Source: JBBRHQ01 sp963720735
GTDB taxonomy: Bacteria > Actinomycetota > Thermoleophilia > Solirubrobacterales > 70-9
Length of the DNA stretch: 64,000 nucleotides
Direction: 5' to 3'
Assembly (NCBI GenBank): GCA_963720735.1
Contig: CAVRGL010000004.1
Span: 1-64,000 of the forward strand
Both the position numbers and the translations under genes were made by a program. Below the pieces are notes generated by a model. It did not search any database. It saw nothing but the letters and a program-made list of their open reading frames with translations, and was not told the origin of the DNA. Below, piece by piece: positions 49,147 to 56,506 of this stretch; the first letter of the stretch is position 1; every line of letters begins with the position of its first letter.

Positions 49147-50829
49147 TCACGCCGCCGCCAGCATCTCGCGGGCGTGACGGCTGGCGGCATCGTCGACGCC
49201 GTCGCCCCCGCCCAGCATGCGGGCGATCTCGGCGACCAGGTCATCGCCCTCGACGCCCTCCACGCTCGCCCTCGTCTGCTCTGCGGTGATCTGCTTGCTG
49301 ACGCGGAAATGCCGCGCCGCCAGCGAGGCGACCTGCGGCAGGTGGGTGATGCAGACGACCTGGCGCCGCTCCGCGAGGGCCCGCAGCCGCTCGCCGACCA
49401 CCCCTGCCGTCTTGCCGCCGATCCCGGCGTCGATCTCGTCGAAGACCAGAGTCTCCGCACCCCCCGCTGCACCCAGCCCGCTCAGCGCCAGCATCACCCG
49501 CGAGAGCTCCCCGCCGGAGGCGGCATCCCGCAGCGGTGCGGGACCGATGCCCGGGTTGGTGGAAACGCGCAGCTCGACCGCCTCGGACCCGGCGGGCCCG
49601 TAGCCCTCGGGGTGCGCTTCGAGGACCGCTTCGAGGCTCGCCCCCGGCATCGCCAGCCGCTCGAGCTCGCCCGCCACCCGCGACTCCAGCGCCCGCGCCG
49701 CCTTCGACCGCCCGCGGGTCAGCTCCCGGGCCGCCGCCGCTCGCCGCTCCTCGGCGGCGGCCAGCTCCCGCTCGAGCTCGGCCGTCCGCTCCTCGGCGCC
49801 ACCGAGCCGCTCGATCTCCTCACGGCAGCGCTCGGCGTGCTCGAGGACCGAGGCGATGCTGCCGCCGTGCTTTCGCTCGAGTCGATCGAGCATTCCGAGG
49901 TGCTCCTCGACCGCGGCGAGGCGTCCGGGGTCGGACTCGATTCGATCAAGGTATGAGCGCAGCTCGCTCCCAAGGTCTCCAAGCTCGACCGCGAGCGACT
50001 CGATCCGCCGTGAGTGCCGGTCGAGCTCCGCATCGACCCCGGCGACGGGTTGGGTCGCGCCCTGCGCAGCGGCCAGCAGGCCGACCGCCCCCTCGTCCTG
50101 CTCGTCTCCGGCGAGCGCCGCCGCGGCGCTCGCCGCGGCGAGCCGCAGCCCCTCGGCGTGGCGCAGCCGCTCAAGCTCCGCCGAGAGCGATTCCTGCTCG
50201 GCGGCGTCCGGGGCCGCCGACTCGATCTCGGATAACTCGAAGCGCAGCAGGTCGAGGTCGCGCTCGCGCGCTCCGTCGCGTTCGCGCAGCTCGGCCAGCT
50301 CCGCCGCGAGCAGAGAGCATTCGCGGTGCTCGGAGCGGTAGGCGCGGCGGCGCTCGAGGTGCTCGGGACCCGCAAAGCCGTCGAGGATCTCGAGCTGGGC
50401 CGCGGAGATCGTCAGCTTGCGATGCTCATGCTGGCCGAAGAAGGCGAGCAGGCTGCTGCCGAGCAGCCGCAGGTCCGCAGCCGAGGCCGAGCGCCCGCCG
50501 ACGAAGGCGCTCGTCCTCCCGGAGGCCGAGACCCTTCGCCCCAGGACGATCTCCTCGGCGCCCGCCGGGAGGCGCTCGGCGAGCTCCTCAAGCTCCGGCT
50601 CGCCGAGCAGCTCACGCGGGAGCTCGAACGAGCCCTCGACCCAGGCCTCCTCGGCGCCCGGCCGGACGATATTCGCCTTCGGCTTGCCGCCCATCATCAG
50701 ATCGAGGGCATGCGCGAGGACGGTCTTCCCGGCACCGGTCTCGCCGGTGATCGCGTTCAGACCCGCGGCGAAGCGGAGCTCGGCGCGCTCGATCAGCAGA
50801 AGGTTCTCGATTCGAAGCTCGAGCAGCAT
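49147..50829 (-). CDS. recN: DNA repair protein RecN
   Basis: 560 residues. SMC-like: N-terminal NAITGETGAGKTVLAHALDL (Walker A), a long coiled coil rich in Glu, Arg and Ala (about 150-380), and a C-terminal half with SGGELSRVMLALSGLG (signature) and VFDEIDAGIGGKTAGVVGER (Walker B), followed by VCITHLPQVAS. Acts early in double-strand break repair. AAGGA lies before the ATG. Position next to steA matches mycobacteria. Confidence 0.96.
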   Translation of the reverse strand: MLLELRIENLLLIERAELRFAAGLNAITGETGAGKTVLAHALDLMMGGKPKANIVRPGAEEAWVEGSFELPRELLGEPELEELAERLPAGAEEIVLGRRVSASGRTSAFVGGRSASAADLRLLGSSLLAFFGQHEHRKLTISAAQLEILDGFAGPEHLERRRAYRSEHRECSLLAAELAELRERDGARERDLDLLRFELSEIESAAPDAAEQESLSAELERLRHAEGLRLAAASAAAALAGDEQDEGAVGLLAAAQGATQPVAGVDAELDRHSRRIESLAVELGDLGSELRSYLDRIESDPGRLAAVEEHLGMLDRLERKHGGSIASVLEHAERCREEIERLGGAEERTAELERELAAAEERRAAAARELTRGRSKAARALESRVAGELERLAMPGASLEAVLEAHPEGYGPAGSEAVELRVSTNPGIGPAPLRDAASGGELSRVMLALSGLGAAGGAETLVFDEIDAGIGGKTAGVVGERLRALAERRQVVCITHLPQVASLAARHFRVSKQITAEQTRASVEGVEGDDLVAEIARMLGGGDGVDDAASRHAREMLAAA

Positions 50830-50875
50830 CCTTCCCTGTCTAGCAGCGGGCGCGGACCGACAGCGCGCCCAGCGC

Positions 50876-52423
50876 TCAGGCGCGAACCGGGTCGGCGACC
50901 GGCTCCGCGGGCTCCGGCTCGCCCGCCTTCTGCTCCTGCGGGACGAAGTCGGCGGCTCGGGTCAGGGCAAAGCCGGCCGCGGCGCCGGTGAAGGAGATCA
51001 CGGCGCCGATCAGCAGGATCTCGTTGAACCCGCTGGTGAAGGCGATCGTCGAGGCATTGACGACGCTGCTCCGTGCCCCCGGGGGCACGACCGCAGCAGC
51101 TGCCTGGGAGCCGCCCGAGGCGACGACCTCGCTGAGCCCCTTCGGCGCATGCGGCAACACTTCGGACAGCCGGCTGTCCACCCTCGACTGGAAGACGGCG
51201 CCGAGCCCGGCGACGCCGGTCGCGATTCCGACCTGGCGGAACGTCGTGTTGATCCCGGAGCCCATACCCGACTTTGCCACGGGCACGACTGCGATCGCGG
51301 TCGAACCTATCCCGGGGTTGGCAATCCCGATCCCGATCCCGGCGACGATCAGGCCCGCGAGCAGCTCCGTCCAGCCGGAGCCCGGTCCGACGCCGCGCAT
51401 CAACAGCAGGCCGACGCCGACCGTGGCCAGGCCGCTACCCAGGATCACCCGGGCGGGGACCCGCTCTCCCAGGCGGGCGGCGATCGGCGCCACCACGAAG
51501 GAGATCACGCTGAGCGGCAGGAAGCGCAGCCCCGCCTGGAGCGGCTGGTAGGCGAGCACCCCCTGGAGGTAGATCGTCAGGTAGAGGAAGAGCGCGAACA
51601 TCCCCCCCGAGAGGCAGAAGGCGACCGCCGAGACCCCGTTGAAGGCGGGCTTTCGGAACAGGGTGAGGTCGAGCATCGGGTGGGCGCTGCGATGCTCGAT
51701 CGCCACGAACACGCAGAGCAGCACCGCTGCCCCGGCCAGGCAGCCGACGATCAGCGGGCTGCCCCAGCCCTCGGGGTTGCCGCGGATAAGACCGAAGATC
51801 AGCAGGAAGAGCGAGGCCGAGAAGGTCAGCAGTCCCGGGAGGTCGACCGGCTGGGGGTCCTGGCCGGCGACGTTGGCCAGGCGGCGCTCTACGAGGGCGA
51901 TCGCGACGATTCCGATCGGGATGTTTACGAAGAAGATCCACTGCCAGCCGAGGTGCTCGGTGATCAGTCCTCCGACCAGCGGCCCGATCGCGACGGCACC
52001 GCCGATCGTTGCCCCCCAGACCCCGAACGCGGTCGCCCGGTCCGAGCCGTGGAACTCCTGCCCGATCAGCGCCAGCGAGGTCGCGAACATCGCCGCCCCG
52101 CCGATTCCCTGGAGGCCGCGAGCCAGGTTCAGCAGGGTCGGGTCTCCGGCGATCCCGCAGAGAAAGGAGGCGAGCGTGAAGAGGCCGAATCCGAGCGAGA
52201 AGACGCGCCGCCGGCCGAGGCGGTCGCCGAGCGATCCGGCCGTCAGCAGGAAGGCCGCCAGGGTCAGCGAGTAGGCATCGACGACCCATTGCAGGCTGGA
52301 GAGGCTCGCGTTCAGGTCGCGCTGGATGTCCGGCAGGGCGACGTTGACGACCGTGATGTCGAGCAGCAGCATGAACGTCGCGATCGAGATCAGCAGCAGG
52401 GTCCACCACTTGCGTTCCATCAC
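50876..52423 (-). CDS. MFS multidrug exporter, DHA2 (14-helix) family
   Basis: 515 residues: WTLLLISIATFMLLLDITVV-NVALP opens the first helix with the family Asp-x-x-x-x-N-V-A-L-P, GSLGDRLGRRRVFSLGFGLF (motif A), QGIGGAAMFATSLALIGQEF, and GPLVGGLITEHLGWQWIFFV (motif C). Fourteen hydrophobic stretches can be counted. EmrB/QacA-type proton-driven efflux of drugs or dyes. It interrupts the conserved nadK-recN adjacency, suggesting a later insertion. There is no adjacent TetR regulator. Confidence 0.92.
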   Translation of the reverse strand: MMERKWWTLLLISIATFMLLLDITVVNVALPDIQRDLNASLSSLQWVVDAYSLTLAAFLLTAGSLGDRLGRRRVFSLGFGLFTLASFLCGIAGDPTLLNLARGLQGIGGAAMFATSLALIGQEFHGSDRATAFGVWGATIGGAVAIGPLVGGLITEHLGWQWIFFVNIPIGIVAIALVERRLANVAGQDPQPVDLPGLLTFSASLFLLIFGLIRGNPEGWGSPLIVGCLAGAAVLLCVFVAIEHRSAHPMLDLTLFRKPAFNGVSAVAFCLSGGMFALFLYLTIYLQGVLAYQPLQAGLRFLPLSVISFVVAPIAARLGERVPARVILGSGLATVGVGLLLMRGVGPGSGWTELLAGLIVAGIGIGIANPGIGSTAIAVVPVAKSGMGSGINTTFRQVGIATGVAGLGAVFQSRVDSRLSEVLPHAPKGLSEVVASGGSQAAAAVVPPGARSSVVNASTIAFTSGFNEILLIGAVISFTGAAAGFALTRAADFVPQEQKAGEPEPAEPVADPVRA

Positions 52424-52463
52424 AACCCTTCCTGCCCGCCCATGCCGCCGACAAACTTAAGCA

Positions 52464-53339
52464 TCAGACCGCCAGATGCCCGAACTTCTCGCGGATCCGG
52501 TGATAGAAGCTCGAGCCTGGGATCTGCGCCAGCCTCGCGGCGCCGTCGCTGAAGCGCACCTCGGTCTCGGCTCCGGGGGTGAGCTCGGCGACCGGCTCGC
52601 CGTCGACGGCGATGTCGACCGGATCGCGACCCGTCCTGTTGCCGACCCGCAGGACGTCGGAGGGGGCGACGACGAGCGCCCTCGCCGTCAGCGTGTGCGG
52701 CGATATGTAGCTGACCACATAGCCCTCCACTCCCCAGGCAAGGATCGGGCCGCTGTTGGCGAGGTTGTAGCCGGTCGACCCGGCGGGCGTCGCGGCGACC
52801 AGCCCGTCGCAGCGGACGTTGCCGACCTCCTCGCCGGCGATCGCATAGCTGAGCTCGGCGAGCTGCGAATGGGGGCGGCGGCTGAAGGTGACGTCGTTGA
52901 GCGCGGTGGCGCCACCCGGGGCGTCCACCTCGAGCCCGGGCAGCTCGATCGCCTCGAAGGAGCCCGAGAACGCCTGCTCGAGCCCTTGCTCGATCTGGTC
53001 GCGCTCGACCGCGGCGAGGAAACCGACAGTGCCGAAGTTGACGCCGAAGACAGGCACGCCGCTGCGCGCGTAATGGCGAAGGCCCCAGAGGATCGTGCCG
53101 TCGCCCCCGAGGACCAGGCAGAGGTCGGGGCGCTCGGGCAGCTCGGCGGCCACCGCTATTCCCTCCGCCGCCGCGCCGTGCTTCTCGGCTTCCTCCTCTG
53201 TGCCGATCAGCTCGACGCCGGCCTCCCGGGCGGCGCCGACCGCCACCGTCACCGCCGCCGAGGTGAGCGGTGGGTGCGAGTGGGTGACCAGCGCGACCCT
53301 TCGCGGGGGGCCGGCGCTTCCCGGGCCCGCGGCGCTCAC
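52464..53339 (-). CDS. nadK: NAD kinase
   Basis: 291 residues from GTG 53339 (VSAAGPGSAGPPRRVALVTH), overlapping the tlyA stop as GTGA. Family motifs: LCLVLGGDGTILWGLRHY (GGDGT), GVNFGTVGFLAAVE, ALNDVTFSR (N-D), RCDGLVAATPAGSTGYNLAN, VVAPSDVLRV. Phosphorylates NAD to NADP. The longer ORF reaching 54218 is antisense-free overlap with tlyA and is rejected. tlyA-nadK-recN order is as in M. tuberculosis. Confidence 0.95.
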   Translation of the reverse strand: MSAAGPGSAGPPRRVALVTHSHPPLTSAAVTVAVGAAREAGVELIGTEEEAEKHGAAAEGIAVAAELPERPDLCLVLGGDGTILWGLRHYARSGVPVFGVNFGTVGFLAAVERDQIEQGLEQAFSGSFEAIELPGLEVDAPGGATALNDVTFSRRPHSQLAELSYAIAGEEVGNVRCDGLVAATPAGSTGYNLANSGPILAWGVEGYVVSYISPHTLTARALVVAPSDVLRVGNRTGRDPVDIAVDGEPVAELTPGAETEVRFSDGAARLAQIPGSSFYHRIREKFGHLAV

Positions 53340-54121
53340 GGCTCGACCTCTGACAGGGCGGACTCGAGATCGGCGACCGGGGGCAGCGAGCGCCCGCACC
53401 AGACGAAGGTCTCGAGATTGCCCTTTGGCCCCGGCAGGCGGGAGGCGGCGAGCCCGCCGACCCGCAGGCCGAGCCCGTCGATGAAGCTGCAGACGTCGCG
53501 AATCGCGTCGCGGCGGTCGGCGGCGCTTCGCACCACGCCCCCGCGACCGACCCGCTCGCGACCCAGCTCGAACTGCGGCTTGACCATCGCCAGGATCTCG
53601 CCGCCCGGCGCCAGGCAGGCGTCGACCGCCGGCAGCACCTTGGTCAACGAGATGAAGGAGACGTCGATCACGGCGAGGCCCGGAGCGAAGGGCAGATCGG
53701 CCGGGCCCAGCCGGCGGGCGTTGCGGCGCTCGATCACGGTCACGCGCGGGTTCCGGCGCAGCCCGAGCTCGAGCTGGCCATGGGCGACGTCGAGCGAGAT
53801 CACCTTCTCGGCGCCGCGCTGCAGGAGGCAATCCGTGAAGCCCCCGGTCGAGGCGCCGACGTCGAGACACTCGCGGCCTGTGACCTCGATTCCCAGAGCG
53901 TCTAGCGCGTTGGCAAGCTTCACTCCGCCGCGGGATACGAATCGGGGGCGCTCGGCGACGACCAGCTCGGCGTCTGGCCCGACGAGCTCGCTCGGCTTCA
54001 GCGCCACCGGCCCGTCCACGCCGATTCGCACCTCCCCTGCTCGCACCGCTCCCGCAGCGGCGCTCCGCGACGGGAACAGCCCGCGCTCGGCCAGGGCGGT
54101 GTCGATTCTCAGCTTCTTCAC
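53336..54121 (-). CDS. tlyA: TlyA family RNA 2'-O-methyltransferase
   Basis: About 261 residues from GTG 54121 (VKKLRIDTALAERGLFPSRS); in-frame starts up to 54175 exist. N-terminal S4 RNA-binding domain, linker RPRFVSRGGVKLANALDAL, then FtsJ-type Rossmann fold: ECLDVGASTGGFTDCLLQRG for AdoMet, ISLDVAHGQLELGLR, VIDVSFISLTKVLPAV, MVKPQFELGRERVGRGGVV. In mycobacteria it methylates 16S and 23S rRNA and affects capreomycin sensitivity. Confidence 0.93.
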   Translation of the reverse strand: MKKLRIDTALAERGLFPSRSAAAGAVRAGEVRIGVDGPVALKPSELVGPDAELVVAERPRFVSRGGVKLANALDALGIEVTGRECLDVGASTGGFTDCLLQRGAEKVISLDVAHGQLELGLRRNPRVTVIERRNARRLGPADLPFAPGLAVIDVSFISLTKVLPAVDACLAPGGEILAMVKPQFELGRERVGRGGVVRSAADRRDAIRDVCSFIDGLGLRVGGLAASRLPGPKGNLETFVWCGRSLPPVADLESALSEVEP

Positions 54122-54242
54122 CGGGGGAACCGTAACGCCACCGACAATCGCCCCCGGGACATTCGCCCGCTGCAAGAGGTCCGGGATCTGTGACCGCGCT
54201 CACACACCAATCGCACATACGTTCGTATTCTCGGTATCAGTC

Positions 54243-54602
54243 ATGAGCACCAGACCCATCCACATCCCGGTCACAGCGCACACGGTGATCGAACTGATCG
54301 CCGCCCCTGTGCTGATGGTCGCGCCCTTCGCGCTCGGCTTCGGCCTGCTGAGCGGCGCGGTCACGTTGATCTTGGGGATGCTGATGATGACCCTGGCCAT
54401 CTCGGCCGCGAGCGAGAAGCGGACGATCCCGCTGAGCGCCCACGTCGGCTTCGACTACGCGATCGCCACGCTGACGATCCTCACCGGCTTCGCCGTCGGG
54501 ATCCTCACCGGTGAAGCGATCGCAACAGCTTTTCTGGTCGGGTTCGGCGCCGCCCATATGGCTCTGACCGCCTTGACGCGGTTCAGCGCCCGCGGCGCAT
54601 GA
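54243..54602 (+). CDS. Small four-helix membrane protein
   Basis: 119 residues: MSTRPIHIPVTAHTVIELIA, then hydrophobic stretches APVLMVAPFALGFGLLSG, AVTLILGMLMMTLAISAA, DYAIATLTILTGFAVGILTG and IATAFLVGFGAAHMALTAL. It looks like a tightly packed SPW-type small integral membrane protein, but I cannot name a family for certain. Divergent from tlyA with 121 bases between. A strong hairpin terminator follows 70 bases downstream. Confidence 0.75.
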   Translation: MSTRPIHIPVTAHTVIELIAAPVLMVAPFALGFGLLSGAVTLILGMLMMTLAISAASEKRTIPLSAHVGFDYAIATLTILTGFAVGILTGEAIATAFLVGFGAAHMALTALTRFSARGA

Positions 54603-54672
54603 GAAGGACCCACCTACCTCCCACAGATCCACATATATAGAGATGAAATATCTCTCCTCCCTGTAGCACCCA

Positions 54673-54704
54673 GTGACGCCCCGCCTCGGCGGGGCGTCAC
54701 TTTT
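54673..54704 (+). terminator. Strong intrinsic terminator
   Basis: GTGACGCCCCGCC and GGCGGGGCGTCAC form a perfect 13-bp stem with a two-base turn, followed by TTTT. It ends the transcript of the small membrane protein. Confidence 0.85.
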
Positions 54705-54769
54705 CCCGAGGCAGGACTCGGACGTTTTTCGGTATTGCCAACAGGAGGCTGGTCGGCCACCTTCCAACG

Positions 54770-55717
54770 ATGCAGCACGGCGCAGGGAACCGCGTCCGGC
54801 GCGCTCTGGCGAGGGTCGGCTGCGTGACATTGTTTGGGGTCGCCCTTCTGGGCGCGCTGCCGGCGACCAGCTCCGCCGGGAGGGCGCAGCCGCCGGTGGT
54901 CCTCGGCAAATGGGAAGCGCCGGGCTTCGGCGTGATCGACGTGAGGAGCGTCGGCTCCTACTTCAGGGGCACGATCGTCAGCTCCGACCCGGACAGCATC
55001 TGTATCCTGCCGCCCGGCCGCGAGGTTTGGAGGATGCTGAACAACCCGATCACGGGGCCCCCCAACGTCTGGAGATACGACGGCTCGTTGTACTGGTCAT
55101 ACATCGACCCGTGCCGGCCCGCGGGATTCGGCGCGGCAAGGTGGACCTTCGCGAACCCGCCCGACAGCGGCCAGTACTGCTCCACTCCCCCAAACGGCGG
55201 CGCCCAGTCGTGCGACCAGTTCACACGGGTCGGATCGGGTCCCAAACCTCTATCCCCCTACTCGATCTCGCCGCAGTCCGTCGCGTGCATGAGCAACCTC
55301 GACTACATCAGCGACTACGGCAACCTCTGCAACCAGCTCTACTTCACGCCGCGTCCGGGGCAGCTCAGAACCGAGATCATTCTCTGTACCGAGTTCACGA
55401 CCGGATTCTCGTGGGTCTACGGCAGGCTTCCAGTCTGTCCGGACACGGTTGGGCAGACCGGCTTGGAGGCTCGCAGGAACGGCGATTTCAGGAAGCCGCG
55501 CAAAAAAGTGAAGGTCCTCAAGGTCGCCAGCAAATCGATGAAGTTCTCGAAGCCCGGCTACAAGGGCTTCGATTTGAAACCGACCAAGAGAGCCCGCAGG
55601 ATTCTGCGGAAGTCGGCCAAGCACCACAAGAAGCTGCCTCTGACGGTGGTCTCCACCTTCAAGACCTCCTCCGGGAAGACGATCACACGCCGCAAGCACT
55701 TCGCGATCAAGCCCTGA
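54770..55717 (+). CDS. Secreted hypothetical protein with basic C-terminal domain
   Basis: 315 residues. Signal: RRALARVGCVTLFGVALLGA ending in TSSAGRA. Mature part: PPVVLGKWEAPGFGVIDVRS, then a Cys-containing region (ICILPPGREVWRML, DPCRPAGFGAARWTF, QSCDQFTRVG, ACMSNLDYISDYGN), about eight Cys that may pair in disulfides. The last 75 residues are very Lys/Arg-rich (FRKPRKKVKVLKVASKSMKF) and resemble the tails of other Thermoleophilia secreted proteins. The function is unknown; cell-surface binding is possible. Confidence 0.72.
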   Translation: MQHGAGNRVRRALARVGCVTLFGVALLGALPATSSAGRAQPPVVLGKWEAPGFGVIDVRSVGSYFRGTIVSSDPDSICILPPGREVWRMLNNPITGPPNVWRYDGSLYWSYIDPCRPAGFGAARWTFANPPDSGQYCSTPPNGGAQSCDQFTRVGSGPKPLSPYSISPQSVACMSNLDYISDYGNLCNQLYFTPRPGQLRTEIILCTEFTTGFSWVYGRLPVCPDTVGQTGLEARRNGDFRKPRKKVKVLKVASKSMKFSKPGYKGFDLKPTKRARRILRKSAKHHKKLPLTVVSTFKTSSGKTITRRKHFAIKP

Positions 55718-55771
55718 GCGCGCAGGCTGCGCTCGATCTTTAAGGCTCTGGCGCGCCGCCCGTCGATCCCG

Positions 55772-55777
55772 GATACT
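55772..55777 (+). promoter_or_regulatory. GATACT box, 8 nt before ATG
   Basis: GATACTGGGAGACG leads into the ATG at 55786. The hexamer and distance match the island NTF2 leaders, but the palindrome is absent. Confidence 0.45.
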
Positions 55778-55785
55778 GGGAGACG

Positions 55786-56214
55786 ATGTCGAGGGAGAAA
55801 GTCGAGTCGCGGGAGAGGGTGGAAGTTGTCAAGTCGTTCTTCGAACGCTTTGACCCCTGGGACCTCGAGCCGGCGTTCGAGCTGCTCGACGCCGAGATCG
55901 AATGGCACACCGCGCCCACCAGTCTCAGCGCGGGCAAGACGCTCCACGGCAAGGACGCTCTGCGCCGTCACTGGCAGGAACTTCTCAGCACCGAGTCGGA
56001 CACCGAGAAGGGCAGCGTCACCGTGGAGCGGATCAGCGACCTCGGCGATGAGATCCTCGTCCTGGAGCGGGAGGTGATCATCGGACGCTCGAGCGGCGCC
56101 CGGACCGAGGCGCGGACCGGCGGGATCTACTCCGTTGCGGATGGGCGGATCATCCGCGTCCGGGGTTTCATGAGCCACGAGGAGGCCCTGGAGGCCGCCG
56201 GTCTGGCGGAGTAG
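55786..56214 (+). CDS. NTF2/SnoaL-like protein
   Basis: 142 residues: MSREKVESRERVEVVKSFFE, LELLDAEIEWHTAP-like strand (ELLDAEIEWHTAPTSLSAGK), LHGKDALRRHWQELLS, VERISDLGDEILVLE, and tail MSHEEALEAAGLAE. It is the only rightward member in the window and outside the island. The tail is family-like, the start is not (MSREKVE). No partner. Confidence 0.85.
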   Translation: MSREKVESRERVEVVKSFFERFDPWDLEPAFELLDAEIEWHTAPTSLSAGKTLHGKDALRRHWQELLSTESDTEKGSVTVERISDLGDEILVLEREVIIGRSSGARTEARTGGIYSVADGRIIRVRGFMSHEEALEAAGLAE

Positions 56215-56256
56215 GCGGCAGCGGCGAATTTCGCCCATCGTCGCGGCCGGATCTGG

Positions 56257-56262
56257 GATACT
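56257..56262 (+). promoter_or_regulatory. GATACT box, 9 nt before ATG
   Basis: GATACTCGGCCGGCG leads into the ATG at 56272; same geometry as the NTF2 leaders. Confidence 0.45.
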
Positions 56263-56271
56263 CGGCCGGCG

Positions 56272-56478
56272 ATGCCCCGCTATCACCTGAAGATCAAGGG
56301 AAGGGATCTGCGCGGGGTGAGGAAAGAGGTGCCGATCGCCGTCAGTGGGCGCAAGAAGTCCGAGGCCACGGTTGAGCTGCGGGCGAAGAGCGGCAAGGCG
56401 GCGAAGGACCTGGTCAAGGCCCGCCTCCCCGCCGGCAGCGACGTGGAGGTCGGCGACCCCGTGAAGGTCGAGGACTAG
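56272..56478 (+). CDS. Small basic hypothetical protein
   Basis: 68 residues: MPRYHLKIKGRDLRGVRKEV, PIAVSGRKKSEATVELRAKS, GKAAKDLVKARLPAGSDVEV. A short alpha/beta pattern with a C-terminal A..LV...LP.G..V motif loosely like the paralogues at 2897 and 20725. Basic, so nucleic-acid contact is possible. No recognised family. Convergent with dxs (29-base gap). Confidence 0.6.
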   Translation: MPRYHLKIKGRDLRGVRKEVPIAVSGRKKSEATVELRAKSGKAAKDLVKARLPAGSDVEVGDPVKVED

Positions 56479-56506
56479 GGAAAGGAATCGACCGGCGGGC
56501 GGGCGC

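Noticed and set aside
50417..52552. 711-codon rightward ORF over recN and the MFS gene
   Set aside because: It spans two real genes on the other strand, with runs of Arg, Glu and Asp typical of shadow frames.
52476..54602. 708-codon rightward ORF
   Set aside because: Only its last 119 codons (54243-54602) are a real gene; the rest is antisense to nadK and tlyA.
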